This document shows positions 1 to 5,663 of a stretch of 6,693 nucleotides of DNA, in pieces. The stretch's first letter is position 1. Every line of letters begins with the position of its first letter. This DNA comes from JBBIJH01 sp037446075 (GTDB lineage Bacteria; Bacteroidota; Ignavibacteria; UBA10030; JAHEZR01). The translations under genes and the position numbers were made by a program. The stretch lies in assembly GCA_037446075.1 (NCBI GenBank), contig JBBIJH010000151.1, positions 1-6,693 on the forward strand, read 5' to 3'. The notes under the pieces were generated by a model. The model was not told where the DNA came from. It searched no databases and worked only from the letters and a program-made list of their open reading frames with translations.

Positions 1-144
1 GGCTTCAATCGCTTTCCTTGTGTTCTCAAGCCCCTCGATTGGTCCCAGGAACAGTCCGTGATCCATCGCTACGATGATCCCTCGACCCGTCTCGGGGTTG
101 ATGATTCTGCTTTGTCGGAGCTTTGCGCCCGTGTATGCTGCCAT
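1..144 (-). CDS. DhnA/LsrF-type class I aldolase, N-terminal fragment (cut by window edge)
   Basis: Only the first 48 codons are present; the gene runs off the left edge in an open frame. The ATG at 144-142 gives MAAYTGAKLRQSRIINPETG followed by GRGIIVAMDHGLFLGPIEGL. The GRG-(I/V)-x-x-AMDHG-x-x-x-GPxxGL pattern (residues about 20-39) is typical of the first beta strand and loop of the DeoC/LacD/DhnA TIM-barrel aldolases. These include archaeal-type class I fructose-bisphosphate aldolase, LsrF and 2-amino-3,7-dideoxyheptulosonate synthase. The Schiff-base lysine lies later and is not in the window, so activity cannot be judged. The gene follows the PfkB kinase after 96 bp, so kinase and aldolase may act in sequence: phosphorylate a sugar, then cleave it. 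No Shine-Dalgarno sequence is visible before the ATG. The family call is fairly sure; the substrate is unknown. Confidence 0.8.
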   Translation of the reverse strand, partial: MAAYTGAKLRQSRIINPETGRGIIVAMDHGLFLGPIEGLENTRKAIEA

Positions 145-153
145 AGTAAAATT

Positions 154-209
154 GATTTAGGATATGTGATATGGGATGTGGGATTGATTAATGGTTATTC
201 GTTATTGGT
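154..209. repeat. Degenerate heptanucleotide tandem repeat, 8 units
   Basis: Most of the spacer between the kinase and the aldolase divides into eight consecutive 7-mers on the plus strand: gatttag, gatatgt, gatatgg, gatgtgg, gattgat, taatggt, tattcgt, tattggt. On the minus strand the units read like ACCAATA, ACGAATA, ACCATTA, ATCAATC, CCACATC, CCATATC, ACATATC, CTAAATC. Neighbouring units resemble each other more than distant ones, as expected if the tract grew by local slippage or unit duplication and then drifted. It ends 10 bp before the aldolase start codon, so it forms most of that gene's 5' leader. It resembles the short tandemly repeated heptamers (STRR) known from cyanobacterial genomes, although the unit sequences differ and nothing else suggests a cyanobacterium. 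Confidence 0.6.
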
Positions 210-231
210 CAATACTCCAAGGCCTCAAAAT

Positions 232-259
232 CTTCATTCTTCATTCTTGACTTTTCATT
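232..259. repeat. Heptanucleotide repeat cttcatt across the kinase stop codon
   Basis: Four 7-mers on the plus strand read cttcatt, cttcatt, cttgact, tttcatt. The first two are identical and the fourth differs by one base. The tract overlaps the last codons and the TGA (241-243) of the PfkB gene, so the C-terminal residues of the kinase are written in repeat sequence. It is out of phase by one base with the tract at 154-209 and has a different unit. Confidence 0.6.
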
Positions 260-1242
260 TGCCTGGCCTTCCGAATGAGCCGCTTCGTCTCGTCGAAGCT
301 TCGGATGCCCGTTGATGCCCCAATTGAAGAAACGCAGCACGCCCCGACCATGTTTGCAAACTCTGCTGCATGGTACGTATCGAGTCCGCGAAGCCAAGCA
401 GCAAGGAATCCCGCGTAGAAGGAGTCGCCAGCCCCCGTTGCGTCGACGACAGCCTTCACGGGAAAACCGGCCACGTGGTACTCATTCTCGTGGTCAGCGA
501 TCAAACAGCCTTTTCTTCCGAGCTTGAGTCCGAAGATGTTCGCAGCACCGCAATCACGGAAAAAATCCATGATCTCTCGTGCCGTTTGATACCCGGTCAG
601 CTCTCGGGCTTCGTTCAAACTTGGAATGAAGAAGTCGGTATATGGAAGAAACGCTTTCACGAGCTTGCGATTCCTGCGCGGAATGCCCGCAGTATCGAGA
701 GCGATGAGAGCATCTGTGTGATTCTTTATCTTCTTGAAAATTTCTGGAAATTCATTTTCCATCTGAGGAAGCAAGCCGAGATAGCCGACCATCAGGAGCT
801 TTGCCTTCGAAATATAACTCATCCGTGAAAGCAGATCCTCGCTACAAAGGTCGCGCGTCGCTCCAGGGGTATGAAGGAAGCTCCGTTCCCCACTTGCATC
901 GACAGCCACAATCGTCGCCGAGGTCTGTGGCGTCTCGTCGGAGCTGATGTGTCTGCAATCGATACCATACTTCTGCAAAGCTCTAACGATGAGTTCTCGC
1001 CACACGTCGTTGCCGAGTCGACCAATGACACCGACCTTCAGCCCGAGTTTCCTCAATGCGATTCCGACGTTGGCCGCATTCCCACCCGTGGAGAAAGCGA
1101 TCGTCTCGATCAGCTGGAGACTTCCACGCCTCGGAAGTCGTCTCAAGTCCACCGGCCGACCGAGAATATCAGCAACGAGAAGGCCAAAGACGACGACGTC
1201 GAGGTTTTGGTTAGCAGAAAGTGTAGCTTTCGATCTTTGCAC
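241..1242 (-). CDS. PfkB/ribokinase-family carbohydrate kinase
   Basis: This 333-residue cytoplasmic kinase would transfer phosphate from ATP to the hydroxyl of a sugar or sugar acid. The length is usual for the family. The family landmarks appear in order: the N-terminal strand DVVVFGLLVADILGRP (15-30) with a sugar-binding Asp, the first PfkB signature region with GGNAANVG (53-60) and GRLGNDVWG-like G-x-x-GND (75-79), PSLNEA (207-212), LGRKG (241-245), and the second signature DATGAGD (267-273) with catalytic base Asp273 and anion hole GAG. The start is GTG at 1242-1240. In-frame codons upstream run back to TGA at 1284-1282 without any ATG, and the conserved fold starts only about 12 residues in. 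It is the first gene after a 269-bp spacer, so it probably has its own promoter. Substrate specificity cannot be read; 2-keto-3-deoxygluconate, ribose, fructose or an inositol derivative are all possible. The C-terminal residues are encoded by heptad repeats. Confidence 0.93.
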   Translation of the reverse strand: MQRSKATLSANQNLDVVVFGLLVADILGRPVDLRRLPRRGSLQLIETIAFSTGGNAANVGIALRKLGLKVGVIGRLGNDVWRELIVRALQKYGIDCRHISSDETPQTSATIVAVDASGERSFLHTPGATRDLCSEDLLSRMSYISKAKLLMVGYLGLLPQMENEFPEIFKKIKNHTDALIALDTAGIPRRNRKLVKAFLPYTDFFIPSLNEARELTGYQTAREIMDFFRDCGAANIFGLKLGRKGCLIADHENEYHVAGFPVKAVVDATGAGDSFYAGFLAAWLRGLDTYHAAEFANMVGACCVSSIGASTGIRSFDETKRLIRKARQMKSQE

Positions 1243-1300
1243 TAGCGCATCTGGATGGCTTGGTGTGATCGTTTTAGATTTTCATTAACTCGTTGAGTGG

Positions 1301-1310
1301 CAACATGTTG
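1301..1310. promoter_or_regulatory. Palindrome CAACATGTTG, possible operator
   Basis: This perfect 10-bp palindrome lies about 58 bp upstream of the kinase GTG start and just downstream of the AT-rich block. Such a position would suit a dimeric repressor blocking transcription of a sugar-kinase operon. The symmetry does not extend further, and a 10-bp palindrome can occur by chance, so the regulatory reading is only inference. Confidence 0.2.
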
Positions 1311-1335
1311 TATGCACACTCTCTCAGCTCGGGGT

Positions 1336-1367
1336 ACATAATTATTTATATTTATTTAGCTTTTAGA
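1336..1367 (-). promoter_or_regulatory. AT-rich block, possible promoter for the kinase gene
   Basis: Thirty-two nearly GC-free bases stand out in an otherwise balanced sequence. On the minus strand they include TATAAATAAT (1350-1341), which offers two overlapping -10-like hexamers (TATAAA and AATAAT, each 5 of 6 to TATAAT). No good -35 hexamer lies 16-18 bp upstream. A transcript starting here would have a leader of roughly 90 nt. The call rests on composition and position only. Confidence 0.25.
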
Positions 1368-1378
1368 AGATCGGTTGG

Positions 1379-1426
1379 GAAATATCCAGTTCCTCTCCAT
1401 TCTTTCCATCAAGCCAGGGATATTTC
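1379..1426. repeat. Inverted repeat gaaatatcc / ggatatttc with 30-nt loop
   Basis: The arms at 1379-1387 and 1418-1426 are perfectly complementary over 9 bp. The loop on the transcribed strand is purine-rich, including GATGGAAAGAATGGAGAGG. It lies 86 bp after the amidohydrolase stop. It could be an RNA hairpin that protects the 3' end of the upstream mRNA, or a pair of half-sites for a regulator. There is no adjacent U-tract, so it is not a standard terminator. Confidence 0.4.
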
Positions 1427-1511
1427 AGAGGTGGCAAGGAATCCCCTCCCCTCCTTAGGTCTTCATCTCGAGAGGCCTTCTATCTCATCATACCATGGTT
1501 AGTCGCTCTGT

Positions 1512-3122
1512 TCACCGACACCTCGCGATAATCTTCTGCATATTCTCCCCAAAGATCTTTCTCTTATCTTTCTCCGACAATCTCGTATACGCCACCCATC
1601 CAAACTGAGGGATCGGGTCACGCATCGGCTGGTCGGTTCCGAAGACAACCCGGTCTGCGCCAAGCTCTTCCACCATGAACTCAATGACGCCGTAGGTCAC
1701 AGAAGTGAGGGTAATCTCCAAATAGACATTCTTGCGGCGCTTAGCAACCTCGATTGCCTTCCGGGCATCCTTGAATGAACCCCCGGAGTGCGCAAGCAGA
1801 AATGATATCTTTGGAAACCTCGCCGCCGTATCAAGCATCTCCTTGACAATATTATCGGAAGGATGAATGAGCGCAAAAAGCTGGTGTCGGTTACCATACT
1901 CGAACCATGGGAACCACAACTTGTCATTGTACGGAATCAACGTCCGCGGATAGTACGGCTTGAGACCTTTAAAGCCGTACTTCTCATACACCTTTCTGAA
2001 TTCTGCCTTCCAATCTTTCACATACGTTGGCTCGAGCGTGGCATAGCCAATATATTGCTGTGGAAATCGCTTGAGCGCACTGTGGACAATCTCGTTTCCG
2101 AGGTCGTAATCAGCCCAGATACCAAGCCACGAACTGATGCACATCTTCTGGATCCCGATCAGCTTTCCTCGCTCGATGATGCTTCTGGCATCCGAATACG
2201 GTTGAAACTTAAACCCGACCCCCATTGCGCCATCTTCGTTGAGATGACAATGAGCGTCAATCACAGGAATGTGATCAAGCGGCTTTGCCTCCTTTACGCG
2301 AGCCAGTATACTATCCTTCTCCTTTTTCTTCGGATATTCTGGCGGAAGCTTTTTCAGCCTAAGGAGACGTGCGAGATTTCCTCCTGCAATTTTCCTCTTA
2401 TCCTCGAGTGAGATCTGTGCGTAGTCGAGATACGCTTTGGCAGCACCGGGGCTTTTTTCCAATGCACCTGTCGAGAACAGAATCCTCTCAGCGCCGAACC
2501 ATTCAACAAAGATCTCGAAGCCGTGCCCCAACTGGTAGTTGGAGAATTCTAGATGCAGGCGTTTGTGCTTGTGCATCAACGGGAGGATCAGCCGAGTCGA
2601 TTCCCACTTCATTCCTTGCAGAACGACGTTGAGCTTCCGATGACGGGTACACAGAGCTTCAAGTTCTTCAAAGGTGATCTGAATGGTCTGCTCCCCACCA
2701 TAGACCTGACCGCCTTCTACAAAAAGAGGGACCTCTGCGTCTTCAAGAGCCGAGAAGATTTCGCCACAGGTGTCCTCGTTGAAAGCATAGTGATGGACCC
2801 GCGGATACAGCTTAGCCGCACGGACACCGTTCTTCAACATCTCGCGGACGAGCTTCTCACCTCGCGGCACTTCTCCAGTCTGATGTGGCAACAAAACCCA
2901 ACACGGGATGAGCCGTGGATTATCCTTGATCTCACGCATGAGAAGTCGGTTCCCATACATCGGGTCATACTCTCGAGCAAGATTGTGATGCACCAAAGCT
3001 CCATGGATACCGCAGTACTCCATCTCATCCAGGAGCCTCTCCTTTTCCCAGGCAGCTCGCTCATCCTTCGGGCCTCGCTTTCCGAAAGAAGCAAAACAGT
3101 CAATGTATATGATATCTTTCAC
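1512..3122 (-). CDS. Tandem two-domain amidohydrolase (Amidohydrolase_2), N-terminal domain degenerate
   Basis: The 536-residue product contains two copies of a metal-dependent hydrolase TIM barrel, whereas most family members have one. The C-terminal copy (about 286-536) keeps the whole active site: VIDAHCH with H291 and H293, K388 in GLKPYYP, H420 in ALIHPSD, H445 in LLAHSGG and D497 in VFGTDQP. The N-terminal copy (about 4-254) has the same layout but lacks these residues: IDCFASF replaces DxHxH, FVEGGQ stands where the strand histidine belongs, and FSTGA replaces FGTDxP. Both copies end alike (EDKRKIAGGN, EKDKRKIFGEN). The active half probably hydrolyses a lactone, amide or related bond, or decarboxylates, as Amidohydrolase_2 members do. 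I chose GTG at 3122-3120. It is 7 nt after the aminotransferase stop, and homologous sequence begins right there with DIIYIDCF; the ORF continues upstream to 3347 only as overlap with the aminotransferase. No clear Shine-Dalgarno sequence is present, so translational coupling is likely. Confidence 0.88.
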   Translation of the reverse strand: MKDIIYIDCFASFGKRGPKDERAAWEKERLLDEMEYCGIHGALVHHNLAREYDPMYGNRLLMREIKDNPRLIPCWVLLPHQTGEVPRGEKLVREMLKNGVRAAKLYPRVHHYAFNEDTCGEIFSALEDAEVPLFVEGGQVYGGEQTIQITFEELEALCTRHRKLNVVLQGMKWESTRLILPLMHKHKRLHLEFSNYQLGHGFEIFVEWFGAERILFSTGALEKSPGAAKAYLDYAQISLEDKRKIAGGNLARLLRLKKLPPEYPKKKEKDSILARVKEAKPLDHIPVIDAHCHLNEDGAMGVGFKFQPYSDARSIIERGKLIGIQKMCISSWLGIWADYDLGNEIVHSALKRFPQQYIGYATLEPTYVKDWKAEFRKVYEKYGFKGLKPYYPRTLIPYNDKLWFPWFEYGNRHQLFALIHPSDNIVKEMLDTAARFPKISFLLAHSGGSFKDARKAIEVAKRRKNVYLEITLTSVTYGVIEFMVEELGADRVVFGTDQPMRDPIPQFGWVAYTRLSEKDKRKIFGENMQKIIARCR

Positions 3123-3129
3123 CGCAGGG

Positions 3130-4392
3130 TCACGATGCCGGAATAGGGATGATGTCTTTTTCCTTTCCTTCAGCGAGCAACGCTCGCCGGAGAGCAATGC
3201 GGGACTTCTCGATCGTCTCATCGATGTCATTTTGTTTGTGCGAGTACGAGATGAACCAACGCACACTGGCGAAGATCCCTTGCCGATAAAGCTCACGGCG
3301 AAACAGAAAATCCAGGCGGGCATTCTTCGATTCATCGGGTGCCGCAAATTTCAAGAAGGAGGCCGGAGGGAGTCCGGCCGCATACGCCTCTATACCAAGG
3401 CCACGAGCGACCTCATTCAGTCCGTCCATGAGTCGCTTCCCCATCTTCCAGAGGTGAGCGTGCACCTTCTCTCGCTTCATAACCCCAATCGTGGCGATCG
3501 CTGCAGCCATGGAGAGGGTTTCGCCTGCATAGGTCGTTGTGAGAACAAAGTCGTTCAGCTTCTCCATATATGCCCGCTTTCCGACGAATGCTGAGATGGG
3601 ATAGCCGTTCGCCATCGCCTTGGCAAAGGAAGCAAGGTCTGGGGTCACACCAAAGTACTCCTGCGCCCCCCCGAGCGAAAGTCGGAAGCCAGTGAGCACC
3701 TCGTCGAAGACCAAGAGGGCGCCATACTCACTCGTGAGTTGTCGCAGAAGCTTCACGAAATCCCCGCTCGTATTCTCATGGAAGTCATAAGGCACCGTGA
3801 TTACACACGCGATCTTTTCTCCGTAGTGTCGGATGACTTTTTCCGCCGCTTCTAAATCTCCCCAAGGGATTTCTCGAACATGTTCTTTCATGAAGGCAGG
3901 CACGCCGTTCGTCGGACTTCCTGCAGTCTGAAACCAGTCCGAGTAACCTTGATACCCGCACGTGACGATCATCTCCCGGCCAGTGTAGGCACGCGCAACG
4001 CGGACATTGCAAGAGTTCGCGTCCTCGCCCGTTTTCATAAAACGGACCATTTCCGCGCAGGGCACAACTTCTACGAGGAGCTTTGCCAAGTCAAGCTCAA
4101 GCGGACTCGCCATGCTGAAGAGTACGCCGTTCCTGAGCTGCTCACGAACTGCCTGATCAACTTCGGGATAGCAGTACCCAAGAGTGACCGGACCAAGCGC
4201 CATTCGATAATCGATGTATTCCTTTCCATCGATGTCCCAGATGCGGCAGCCTTTCCCCCGGTTGATGTAGAAGGGCATGATTCCGGCAAAAGCCTCCACC
4301 GGGCGCTTCGCATTTGTCTGGGTGCCCCACGGGATGAGCTTCAGGGCTTCCCGGTAATATCGCTCCGAGTGCGTTTCCTTCCTTTTCCTCAT
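3130..4392 (-). CDS. Class III PLP aminotransferase, glutamate-1-semialdehyde aminomutase-like
   Basis: This 420-residue fold-type I PLP enzyme would move an amino group between a substrate and a keto or aldehyde partner, or shift it within one molecule. Landmarks: GKGCRIWDIDGKEYIDY (46-62); TGEDANSCNVRVARAYTGR (121-139), matching the usual (S/T)G-x-(E/D)A helix; GYQGYSDWF (146-154); LLVFDEVLTGFR (226-237) with Asp230 pairing the pyridine nitrogen; and the Schiff-base lysine K258 in SFAKAMANGYPISA. TTTYAGETLSMAAA (285-298) fits the phosphate-binding threonine region. All catalytic residues are present. Genuine HemL usually sits with other haem genes, which are absent, so a role in the local catabolic or amino-sugar pathway is more likely. 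The ATG at 4392-4390 is 35 bp after the UROD-like stop. AAAGGG lies 10 nt upstream as a weak, slightly distant ribosome site. The next gene starts 7 nt after its TGA. Confidence 0.9.
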   Translation of the reverse strand: MRKRKETHSERYYREALKLIPWGTQTNAKRPVEAFAGIMPFYINRGKGCRIWDIDGKEYIDYRMALGPVTLGYCYPEVDQAVREQLRNGVLFSMASPLELDLAKLLVEVVPCAEMVRFMKTGEDANSCNVRVARAYTGREMIVTCGYQGYSDWFQTAGSPTNGVPAFMKEHVREIPWGDLEAAEKVIRHYGEKIACVITVPYDFHENTSGDFVKLLRQLTSEYGALLVFDEVLTGFRLSLGGAQEYFGVTPDLASFAKAMANGYPISAFVGKRAYMEKLNDFVLTTTYAGETLSMAAAIATIGVMKREKVHAHLWKMGKRLMDGLNEVARGLGIEAYAAGLPPASFLKFAAPDESKNARLDFLFRRELYRQGIFASVRWFISYSHKQNDIDETIEKSRIALRRALLAEGKEKDIIPIPAS

Positions 4393-4403
4393 CGCTTCAT
4401 GTC

Positions 4404-4413
4404 CCTTTAAAGG
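4404..4413. promoter_or_regulatory. Palindrome CCTTTAAAGG over the weak ribosome site of the aminotransferase
   Basis: This perfect 10-bp palindrome lies 12 bp upstream of the aminotransferase ATG and includes the AAAGG that is its only Shine-Dalgarno candidate. With no loop it cannot form a stable hairpin by itself. It may simply be chance, or a small protein-binding site within the operon. Confidence 0.15.
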
Positions 4414-4416
4414 TAG

Positions 4417-4451
4417 GTACTTACTACTCAGTACTTACTACTTTCCACTGC
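4417..4451. repeat. Heptad-periodic tract with an exact 12-bp direct repeat across the UROD-like stop codon
   Basis: Five plus-strand 7-mers in register read gtactta, ctactca, gtactta, ctacttt, ccactgc, each with ACT at positions 3-5. The 12-mer gtacttactact occurs at 4417-4428 and again at 4431-4442, a spacing of 14 (two heptads). The UROD-like TGA (4428-4430) lies inside the tract, so the last residues of that protein (EAVESSKY) are encoded by repeat units and the rest forms the spacer before the aminotransferase. Confidence 0.6.
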
Positions 4452-5663
4452 TTCGTTACTCTGTGTCACTCCATCTCCAGATTCCTGAGGTCCGGCCCGC
4501 TTTCGGATCGGGTACTTCCCGTACTTCTTCGCCGCTTCCAGCATCACCAGGTACTTTTCCGCGGGCACCTGACTGTGAATCGTGTTGCTGGAAGACAAAA
4601 CGTAGCCTCCTCCGGGTGCTGCGATCTCGATGGCGCGCCTAGTCTCCTCTTCGATTTCTTCCGGTGTGCCGGTAACCAAGGTGCGTGCACAACTCACATT
4701 CCCCATGAGCGTTAACCTGCCGCCGTACTTCTCTTTGTAGTACGCGAGATCCATCCCGGCTTCAGGCTCGAGGGGATGAAGGCCATCGATTCCACACTCG
4801 TGGAGGAGCGACTCCTCAAGAAGACGAACGTTCCCATCGGTATGCTTGAAGTATGGAACTCCATAACGATGACACAGATCGGTGATCGCCTTGAGGCGCG
4901 GGGCAAAGAAGCGGCGGAACATCTCGATGGAAAAGAGAGGACCCTCGTTGTAGCAAATGTCTACGCCACCCCACATCAATGTTGCGCCGCGACGGAGCTG
5001 TTCTTCAGCGACAAGAAGCGTGCGCGCCAACTGCGCATCGAGATAGCGATCAACGAGGTCGGGCCGTTCTTTCATAGCTATCAAGAACGTAACAAGCCAC
5101 GATGCACCGGCGAAGCCAAAGTCGGCACCGCCCAGAATACACATCTCCTTCCCAATTGTCTTCACGGCATAATCGATCTGAGAAAAGTCATAGTCTTCTG
5201 CGCTGAATGGAGTGGACTCTAGTCTCTTTATCATTCTCTCGAAAGCAGGGATCCCTTCCCTCGCGAGATCCGAATCGACTTCTGAATACATATCGCTGGA
5301 GGGCTCATAGAGATAGATACTCCATGAGCCAGTCTTCTCGTCCTCGTACATCCACGTGTTTTCACCGATGGACTTTGGAACAGGAGGATCTGCTGGATAG
5401 ACCCCAGTCGGAACGATATCCAGCTCCAACTTGCGATATAGGTCGATGTAGTCCTGGACCTGCTTCATGATGAATTCCTTCTGCCGACCCTCGGTACACA
5501 ATTGATTCCAAATCTCCGCGCGTACGCGGCCCCCAATCCCAACCCACGCTTCACGGCCCAGGATCTCCGATGCCGGCGGGGAGTTAAACCCGATCTCGAA
5601 AACCGGCACCCGGTCTGGCTCCCGATGTGAAAATGTCATCTGAACGCGCTCTCTGGATCTCAT
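4428..5663 (-). CDS. Uroporphyrinogen decarboxylase (UROD/MtaA-CmuA superfamily) protein, not HemE
   Basis: This 411-residue TIM-barrel protein opens with MRSRERVQMTFSHREPDRVP, the usual UROD-superfamily beginning (xxRERV-x(6)-REPDRVPV), so the ATG at 5663-5661 is preferred over the internal Met9. Its start overlaps the preceding stop in ATGA, a coupling arrangement. Other landmarks are YFKHTDGNVRLLEE (271-284), GIDGLHPLEPEAGMDL (291-306), GNVSCARTLVTGTPEEI (321-337) and YVLSSSNTIHSQVP (354-367). The PxWxMRQAGR substrate motif of haem-pathway HemE is missing. The zinc motif HxC of corrinoid methyltransferases such as MtaA reads HTD, so it is neither a typical HemE nor a clear corrinoid methyltransferase. 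UROD-like proteins of this sort are numerous, without known activity, in sugar-catabolic clusters of environmental bacteria. Beyond about residue 386 the tail (RKRAGPQESGDGV onward) is polar and low in complexity, and runs into the heptad tract. Confidence 0.87.
   Translation of the reverse strand: MRSRERVQMTFSHREPDRVPVFEIGFNSPPASEILGREAWVGIGGRVRAEIWNQLCTEGRQKEFIMKQVQDYIDLYRKLELDIVPTGVYPADPPVPKSIGENTWMYEDEKTGSWSIYLYEPSSDMYSEVDSDLAREGIPAFERMIKRLESTPFSAEDYDFSQIDYAVKTIGKEMCILGGADFGFAGASWLVTFLIAMKERPDLVDRYLDAQLARTLLVAEEQLRRGATLMWGGVDICYNEGPLFSIEMFRRFFAPRLKAITDLCHRYGVPYFKHTDGNVRLLEESLLHECGIDGLHPLEPEAGMDLAYYKEKYGGRLTLMGNVSCARTLVTGTPEEIEEETRRAIEIAAPGGGYVLSSSNTIHSQVPAEKYLVMLEAAKKYGKYPIRKRAGPQESGDGVTQSNEAVESSKY

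Larger units (their letters stand above)
1243..1511. other. Intergenic region upstream of the kinase gene
   Basis: These 269 bp separate the four-gene block from the kinase-aldolase pair and hold no convincing gene on either strand. In transcription order they contain a purine-rich stretch on the minus strand, a 9-bp inverted repeat (1379-1426), an AT-rich block (about 1336-1367) and a 10-bp palindrome (1301-1310). No hairpin followed by a U-tract is visible after the amidohydrolase stop, so a rho-independent terminator is not supported. The length and the AT-rich block make this the most likely place for a promoter driving the kinase. Confidence 0.6.

Noticed and set aside
207..250. Promoter for the aldolase using TTGACC (212-207, minus strand) as -35
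   Set aside because: No -10-like hexamer occurs 15-19 bp downstream, and the sequence is part of the heptad-rich spacer.
154..259. CRISPR-like array from the heptad tracts
   Set aside because: Units are 7 bp with no spacers, and no cas genes are present; CRISPR repeats are 23 bp or longer.
58..1245. Plus-strand open frames opposite the kinase and aldolase genes
   Set aside because: They mirror strongly conserved minus-strand genes, have no family motifs and no plausible initiation context.
1436..1460. Terminator or G-quadruplex at the AAGGAGGGGAGGGG stretch (minus strand)
   Set aside because: Only a 5-bp stem is possible, there is no U-tract, and the stretch has fewer than four suitable G runs.
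3123..3347. Upstream extension of the amidohydrolase reading frame by 75 codons
   Set aside because: It lies wholly inside the 3' end of the aminotransferase gene, encodes basic low-quality sequence, and the conserved fold begins right after the GTG at 3122.
3880..5222. Long plus-strand open frames opposite the aminotransferase and UROD-like genes
   Set aside because: Their translations are rich in Arg, His and Ser without recognisable domains, as expected for antisense shadows of conserved genes.
4428..5663. Haem biosynthesis pair (HemE plus HemL) suggested by the UROD-like and aminomutase-like genes
   Set aside because: The UROD-like protein lacks the HemE substrate motif and no other tetrapyrrole gene is nearby, so two family names do not make a haem operon.
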